Assembly (NCBI GenBank): GCA_028821815.1
Contig: JAPKEY010000043.1
Coordinates: 1 to 9,983 of the forward strand
DNA length: 9,983 bases
Direction of reading: 5' to 3'
Origin: Candidatus Poseidoniales archaeon
GTDB lineage: Archaea; Thermoplasmatota; Poseidoniia; Poseidoniales; Thalassarchaeaceae
A program made the translations under genes and the position numbers. Positions 6,702 through 9,983 of this stretch are shown here, in pieces. The notes below the pieces were generated by a model. It worked only from the letters and a program-made list of their open reading frames with translations. It did no database searches and was not told where the DNA came from. How positions within the stretch are numbered: position 1 is the stretch's first letter; each line of letters opens with the position of its first letter.

Positions 6702-7489
6702 CTGCAACGGTCATCGACCAATACAGGCGTTATGTTCAGGATGGCCGACTTGAGATTAGCGAGGTCATGGCCTCTGAATTGAGTGACCTCTTATTATCCA
6801 AGAAGAAGAAAACCCTTGCCGAACATGGACATCTCGTTATAGCACTCCGGGATCTTGCCAAAATCCAAGAAATGCGAACTAAATGGAAAGAGAGTCAAGC
6901 TGCCGCATCAATGCTTGTCAAAGCACGAAGACGTTACGCCAAACTTCTGCGCTCTAACGGTATGCGAAATGAGGCGCGAGATGCTGCCAAGGCTGAGGCG
7001 GGAGACGAAGTACAACGCGGGCGCGTACGCGCGCACGAGGGGGCACTGCGTGCGGCTCTTTCGCATTGGAAGCGCGCGAGAAAGGTGCAGCCCCAACTGA
7101 TTGAAGCCTATTGGCGGCCAATAGAAGCTCATGAACAAATCAAATCTACACTCAAGGGTGCTGGAAAAGTGGGCCTTTCCCTGGCCAAGATTTTGACATC
7201 AGTTGGTCCGGTCGGGCGTGTTGGAGAATCGTTTCAATTGCAACCAGAAAATGTGGAAGCGCAGCCATTAGAATCGTTACTTGAAAATATGTCTAGATGG
7301 TTGAATCCTGAATTGTCTCTACCGGCGAAAGCATCGATTGCTTTGGATACGTCTAAGCGTGAATTAGAACGTCAAATTACTTCGATAAAATCTGGTGAGC
7401 AAGCAGCAAACGCCAAACTTCAGGCGGCGATAGATACTCTGCAACCCGCTGTCGATTATCACGAATATTCGCGTGGTGGAACTTCCTGA
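6692..7489 (+). CDS. Hypothetical soluble helical protein (possible TPR-like helical repeats)
   Basis: The gene encodes 265 residues with no signal peptide and no convincing membrane helix. I do not recognise the family. It is rich in Ala, Lys, Arg, Glu and Leu and predicted mostly alpha-helical. Residues 40-110 read as long charged helices (LVIALRDLAKIQEMRTKWKE and the following stretch). Residues 112-150 (AHEGALRAALSHWKRARKVQ, then PQLIEAYWRPIEAHEQI) look like a helix-turn-helix pair of tetratricopeptide type. The C-terminal 200-250 is another amphipathic helical region. It starts 24 bases after the surface-protein stop, so the two are probably co-transcribed, and a cytoplasmic partner of the charged tail is conceivable but unsupported. 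A 7-bp inverted repeat has the start codon at the 3' edge of its loop. The stop directly abuts the stop of the convergent minus-strand gene. Confidence 0.78.
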   Translation: MGDPATVIDQYRRYVQDGRLEISEVMASELSDLLLSKKKKTLAEHGHLVIALRDLAKIQEMRTKWKESQAAASMLVKARRRYAKLLRSNGMRNEARDAAKAEAGDEVQRGRVRAHEGALRAALSHWKRARKVQPQLIEAYWRPIEAHEQIKSTLKGAGKVGLSLAKILTSVGPVGRVGESFQLQPENVEAQPLESLLENMSRWLNPELSLPAKASIALDTSKRELERQITSIKSGEQAANAKLQAAIDTLQPAVDYHEYSRGGTS

Positions 7490-9631
7490 TTATTCTGGGC
7501 CAAGATGGTTTAACCACTGACGACATGTTTGGCAATATGTCCAGCGATTCCCATCATGCACTGTCTCCTGTGGCGCCCCTCCACATGTTGTGCAAGGTGC
7601 GTGAACCGATGTTTGAGACGTAGTGGCCATCGATGTTGTGAGGCCTTCAGATTTTGAGCCGCCACCGCGAATCACAACTGTCACGAGAAGGCCAACAAGA
7701 AGGATGCCGAGTACGACACCAACACCCATCACAACGAGTCCAGTCGTACCCATGAGGGAGCCTTCAGGTTCAGCTTCGGGTATAATCTCACATCCATTCT
7801 CATCAATTTCGACATCAGCGGCTGAAGTCGGACAATCATCCACTTCGTCGAGGTGACCGTCAGCGTCAGAGTCATCAGGACAACCATCGGTTGGGTTGGT
7901 ATCGAACGACCCTGCAGAGATGTACTTACAGACGTCTACATTGTCCATAACAGAATCGCCATCTGTATCAATCTGCGAGAAAGAACAACCGGTGAGGTAA
8001 CTAATCTCATAATCTGGGGTGTCTGGACAGATATCGTTCTCATCTGCGACGCCGTCATCATCCACATCAATCAGCACATCACATCCATCGGCAATACCAT
8101 CTGCATCGATATCGATGGAATCATCGTGACCATGACATGCATCATCATAATCGGATACACCATCACCATCCGAATCGATGAGATCATCGCAGCCATCCGC
8201 TATTCCATCTGCATCGATATCAAGATCGTCGCGGGAACCTGGGCATACATCCTCTGAATCGGCAACTGAATCGCCATCAGAATCAATCAATGCGTCACAA
8301 TCGTCGGGTACATTGTCTGCGTCGACGTCCTTGTTGTCATCATAGCCTGGACACAAATCATTCTCATCGGAAACCATATCTCCATCCGAATCAATGAGAG
8401 GATCTAAACAATCGATGATTCCGTCTCCATCGACATCAATCGTGTCATTGGCACCCGGACATTGGTCCTCAGCATCGCCGATTCCATCCGCATCCGAATC
8501 GATGAGTTCATCACAACCATCAATGATACCATCTGCATCCACATCGATTGAATCATCGTAACCTTCGCACTGATCTTCAGGATTGGGGACGCCATCCTCA
8601 TCATCATCGCGTTGAGCCCAAGAGCAGCCATCCTCATCGACTTCAACACCATCAACTGTATTTGGGCATCTGTCATCAGTATCCGATACACCATCGCCAT
8701 CTGCATCCTGCATCCCTTGTGCTTGGAATCTCCAGGAAAGTATCTCCGAACCGAAGTCGCTTTCATCAAAATACATGCGAAGGGGGAAATAATATTCTGA
8801 CATGGCTTCTTTACCTTCAAAGTCACCATCTTCAGTGATTTTCTCTATGAGAATCGCATCAAGGATGACTCCACCCTCTTCCGGATATGCTTCATTCGGA
8901 GGTAAATCGACTGCAGTCAATTGCGTGGCTTCAAGGGTAAAGTTATCCCACCACTCCTCGCTACCTGAATCAGTAGAACCGCTCTCCCATTCATCCGCCC
9001 AATTTTCTTGGATGTTATCCATTTGGGTCCAAGTATCGCCTTCATTAATCAACGAAGGGATACCGGTCGTATGTTGAATAGTTGTGGTATTTTCCCAACC
9101 TACATCCTCTTCCATCAATCCACCTGTATCTTGTTCTCGCATCCAAAGCTGTATCACCACTAATCGTTTGCTCTTTTCCCAACCATTCATGTCTGGGTGG
9201 ATGTAAGTGACGAGTTCTTCAGCCATTTCGTAGGTAAGTTGGATGTTATTTTCATCATCGTAAGCAGTCAGATTTAACTCAATAGTTTCCGTGATGACGT
9301 GACAAATGACGGGGGAACCGTCGAAGCTGCAATCTTGATCCGGTAGAATGAATCTTTGGATTGAGCTGATGTAGTTGATTGTCGCCCGATCAAAGCCACC
9401 TTCTTCTGGATTTGTGAGTTCTGCAACAATCATTTCACCGAATGGGTTTCCATCGAATTCGAAGAAATCACCTGGTGAACCGGTCCAAACGGTAGTATTG
9501 ATTTGGAATCCACCTCGAGCATCTGTGGATTGGGTCACTTCTGGTTCCAATGGAGAGATTGGGGTTGCCCAAGGGAGAGCAAAAATTGCCAGTAGAAGCG
9601 TGGCACAGAACAATGAGGCAGTGCGAGTCAT
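7490..9631 (-). CDS. Exported membrane-anchored protein with thrombospondin-type-3-like Ca2+-binding repeats and a cytoplasmic zinc ribbon
   Basis: The protein has 713 residues from the ATG at 9631, which opens a signal peptide (MTRTASLFCATLLLAIFALP). A longer frame to a GTG at 9739 overlaps the upstream gene and buries that signal, so I reject it. Residues 30-305 form an ectodomain I do not recognise, with several N-x-S/T sequons and acidic, Trp-rich stretches. Residues 309-610 hold acidic D-x-D-x-D-G-x-x-D loops with paired cysteines, typical of thrombospondin type 3 repeats that bind Ca2+. Five exact 36-residue units span 342-521. A membrane helix lies at about 629-654. The cytoplasmic end has C680-x2-C683 and C700-x2-C703 around a GNRW motif and finishes RQWLNHLGPE: a small zinc ribbon. 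The same end occurs in the upstream partial gene, 62 bases away, so the pair is a tandem duplication. The cellular role is unknown; a Ca2+-stabilised surface stalk or a transmembrane sensor are options. Confidence 0.88.
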   Translation of the reverse strand: MTRTASLFCATLLLAIFALPWATPISPLEPEVTQSTDARGGFQINTTVWTGSPGDFFEFDGNPFGEMIVAELTNPEEGGFDRATINYISSIQRFILPDQDCSFDGSPVICHVITETIELNLTAYDDENNIQLTYEMAEELVTYIHPDMNGWEKSKRLVVIQLWMREQDTGGLMEEDVGWENTTTIQHTTGIPSLINEGDTWTQMDNIQENWADEWESGSTDSGSEEWWDNFTLEATQLTAVDLPPNEAYPEEGGVILDAILIEKITEDGDFEGKEAMSEYYFPLRMYFDESDFGSEILSWRFQAQGMQDADGDGVSDTDDRCPNTVDGVEVDEDGCSWAQRDDDEDGVPNPEDQCEGYDDSIDVDADGIIDGCDELIDSDADGIGDAEDQCPGANDTIDVDGDGIIDCLDPLIDSDGDMVSDENDLCPGYDDNKDVDADNVPDDCDALIDSDGDSVADSEDVCPGSRDDLDIDADGIADGCDDLIDSDGDGVSDYDDACHGHDDSIDIDADGIADGCDVLIDVDDDGVADENDICPDTPDYEISYLTGCSFSQIDTDGDSVMDNVDVCKYISAGSFDTNPTDGCPDDSDADGHLDEVDDCPTSAADVEIDENGCEIIPEAEPEGSLMGTTGLVVMGVGVVLGILLVGLLVTVVIRGGGSKSEGLTTSMATTSQTSVHAPCTTCGGAPQETVHDGNRWTYCQTCRQWLNHLGPE
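8069..8608 (-). repeat. Five tandem 108-bp units encoding 36-residue TSP3-like repeats
   Basis: In the minus-strand protein, residues 342-521 divide into five units of exactly 36 residues. The pattern is roughly D-S-D-G-D-G-V-x-D-x-x-D-x-C-P-G-x-D-D, then x-I-D-V-D-A-D-G-I-x-D-G-C-D-x-L-I. Each unit carries two Asp-rich loops and two cysteines; unit 2 has its second cysteine shifted by one position (IIDCLD rather than IIDGCD). Unit 5 keeps CHG where others have CPG or CEG. A sixth, incomplete unit follows at 8068 downwards. DNA copies differ at many positions, so this is an established protein repeat and not a fresh expansion. Confidence 0.9.
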
Positions 9632-9693
9632 ATCAAACTCGAATACGCTAACGCTGAAGAGTGTTCCTCTATCAATTAGAGGACTGGGTCGCT

Positions 9694-9983
9694 CTATTCT
9701 TTTCCAAGATAGTTGAGCCATTGACGACACGACGGGCACCAGGTCCAGCGATTCCCATTGTTAACAGCCTCATGTGCTGGACCACCACACGTGGTACAGG
9801 GTGCATGTATTCCAGTAGGAGCTGCTGTGCTGACTGTTTCTGTAGCACTACTTGAGCGACGCATGAACAGAACACCAAGAACTAGAACGGCAATAATACC
9901 GATGATGATGGCTGACCAAGCAATCATTGAGAGGCCATCGCTTGCTGATGATTCACCTTCAACCTGCTCGCATGGTTCGCAAT
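9694..9983 (-). CDS. C-terminal part of a second membrane-anchored protein with cytoplasmic zinc ribbon (5' end outside window)
   Basis: The frame is open from the window edge to a TAG at 9694-9696, giving 95 complete C-terminal codons. An ATG at 9927 sits at the edge of the membrane helix and is not the true start, because the frame continues upstream. Visible parts in order are: a short acidic/Ser-rich linker with a C-x-x-C pair (CEPCEQVEGESSASDGLS); a membrane helix (about IAWSAIIIGIIAVLVLGVLF); a basic stop-transfer MRR; a Ser/Thr linker; and a zinc ribbon with HAPCTTCGG, GNRWTWC-x2-C and the ending RQWLNYLGKE. The last part closely matches the end of the following gene in both protein and DNA, so they are tandem paralogues. 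By analogy an exported ectodomain lies beyond the window. Whether it also has Ca2+-binding repeats cannot be seen. Confidence 0.82.
   Translation of the reverse strand, partial: CEPCEQVEGESSASDGLSMIAWSAIIIGIIAVLVLGVLFMRRSSSATETVSTAAPTGIHAPCTTCGGPAHEAVNNGNRWTWCPSCRQWLNYLGKE

Noticed and set aside
6241..6721. Minus-strand open frames with poly-Ser or poly-Ile runs
   Set aside because: They are antisense shadows of the GAT-rich acidic tract in the surface-protein gene.
7853..8257. Plus-strand open frame of 134 codons rich in Ile/Thr
   Set aside because: It is the antisense of the Asp-rich repeat array; GAT/GAC codons read backwards give ATC/GTC. It repeats with the same 108-base period and has no independent support.
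8069..8608. CRISPR-like regular repeat
   Set aside because: The 108-base period is coding, in phase with 36-residue protein units, and has no spacer/repeat alternation.
9666..9682. Short inverted repeat (6-bp arms, 5-base loop) between the two minus-strand genes
   Set aside because: Arms are short and AT-containing, with no T-tract on either side; this is within chance expectation, so I do not call a terminator.
9632..9693. Archaeal promoter (TATA-like AATTGATA on the minus strand) before the Ca2+-repeat protein
   Set aside because: The match is weak, the distance to the start is not diagnostic, and no BRE is evident.
9632..9739. GTG-initiated N-terminal extension of the Ca2+-repeat protein
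   Set aside because: It overlaps the end of the upstream gene and would bury the signal peptide that begins at the 9631 ATG.

Overview
The window looks archaeal, most likely a marine Thermoplasmatota/Euryarchaeota lineage such as Marine Group II (Poseidoniales). This assignment is an inference, not a proof. It rests on an AK6-type adenylate kinase beside an archaeal-style CDP-alcohol phosphatidyltransferase, tightly packed genes with ATGA/TGATG-type junctions, and large Sec-exported proteins anchored by one C-terminal membrane helix with a charged or zinc-ribbon cytoplasmic tail. I saw no rRNA, tRNA, CRISPR array, transposase or phage gene. No gene-free stretch exceeds about 90 bases.

Layout, plus strand (1-7489): the 3' end of a Ca2+-dependent phosphoinositide phospholipase C-like gene; a CaxA-type Ca2+/H+ antiporter; a small two-helix membrane protein of unknown function that overlaps the antiporter stop by ATGA; an AK6/Fap7-type adenylate kinase; and a CDP-alcohol phosphatidyltransferase, probably for inositol-type archaeal phospholipid synthesis. 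The junctions are -3 to 18 bases, so these probably form one operon. A perfect 20-base palindrome follows. Next come a 1069-residue exported protein with fibronectin-III/Ig-like domains, one membrane helix and a poly-Asp/Lys-Arg tail, and then a soluble helical protein I do not recognise.

Layout, minus strand (9983-7490): the tail of one membrane-anchored protein, then a complete 713-residue paralogue of it. The complete copy has a signal peptide, an unrecognised N-terminal ectodomain, thrombospondin-type-3-like Ca2+-binding repeats that include five exact 36-residue units, a membrane helix and a cytoplasmic four-cysteine zinc ribbon. The plus- and minus-strand gene sets converge with their stop codons directly abutting at 7489/7490.

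There is a loose theme of calcium, inositol lipid and cell surface: a Ca2+-dependent PLC relative, a Ca2+/H+ antiporter, a lipid headgroup transferase and acidic Ca2+-binding surface repeats. Whether they work together is inference from proximity only. The points most worth following up are the tandem TSP3/zinc-ribbon anchored proteins, the surface protein with the acidic/basic cytoplasmic tail, and the PLC-like gene in an archaeon.
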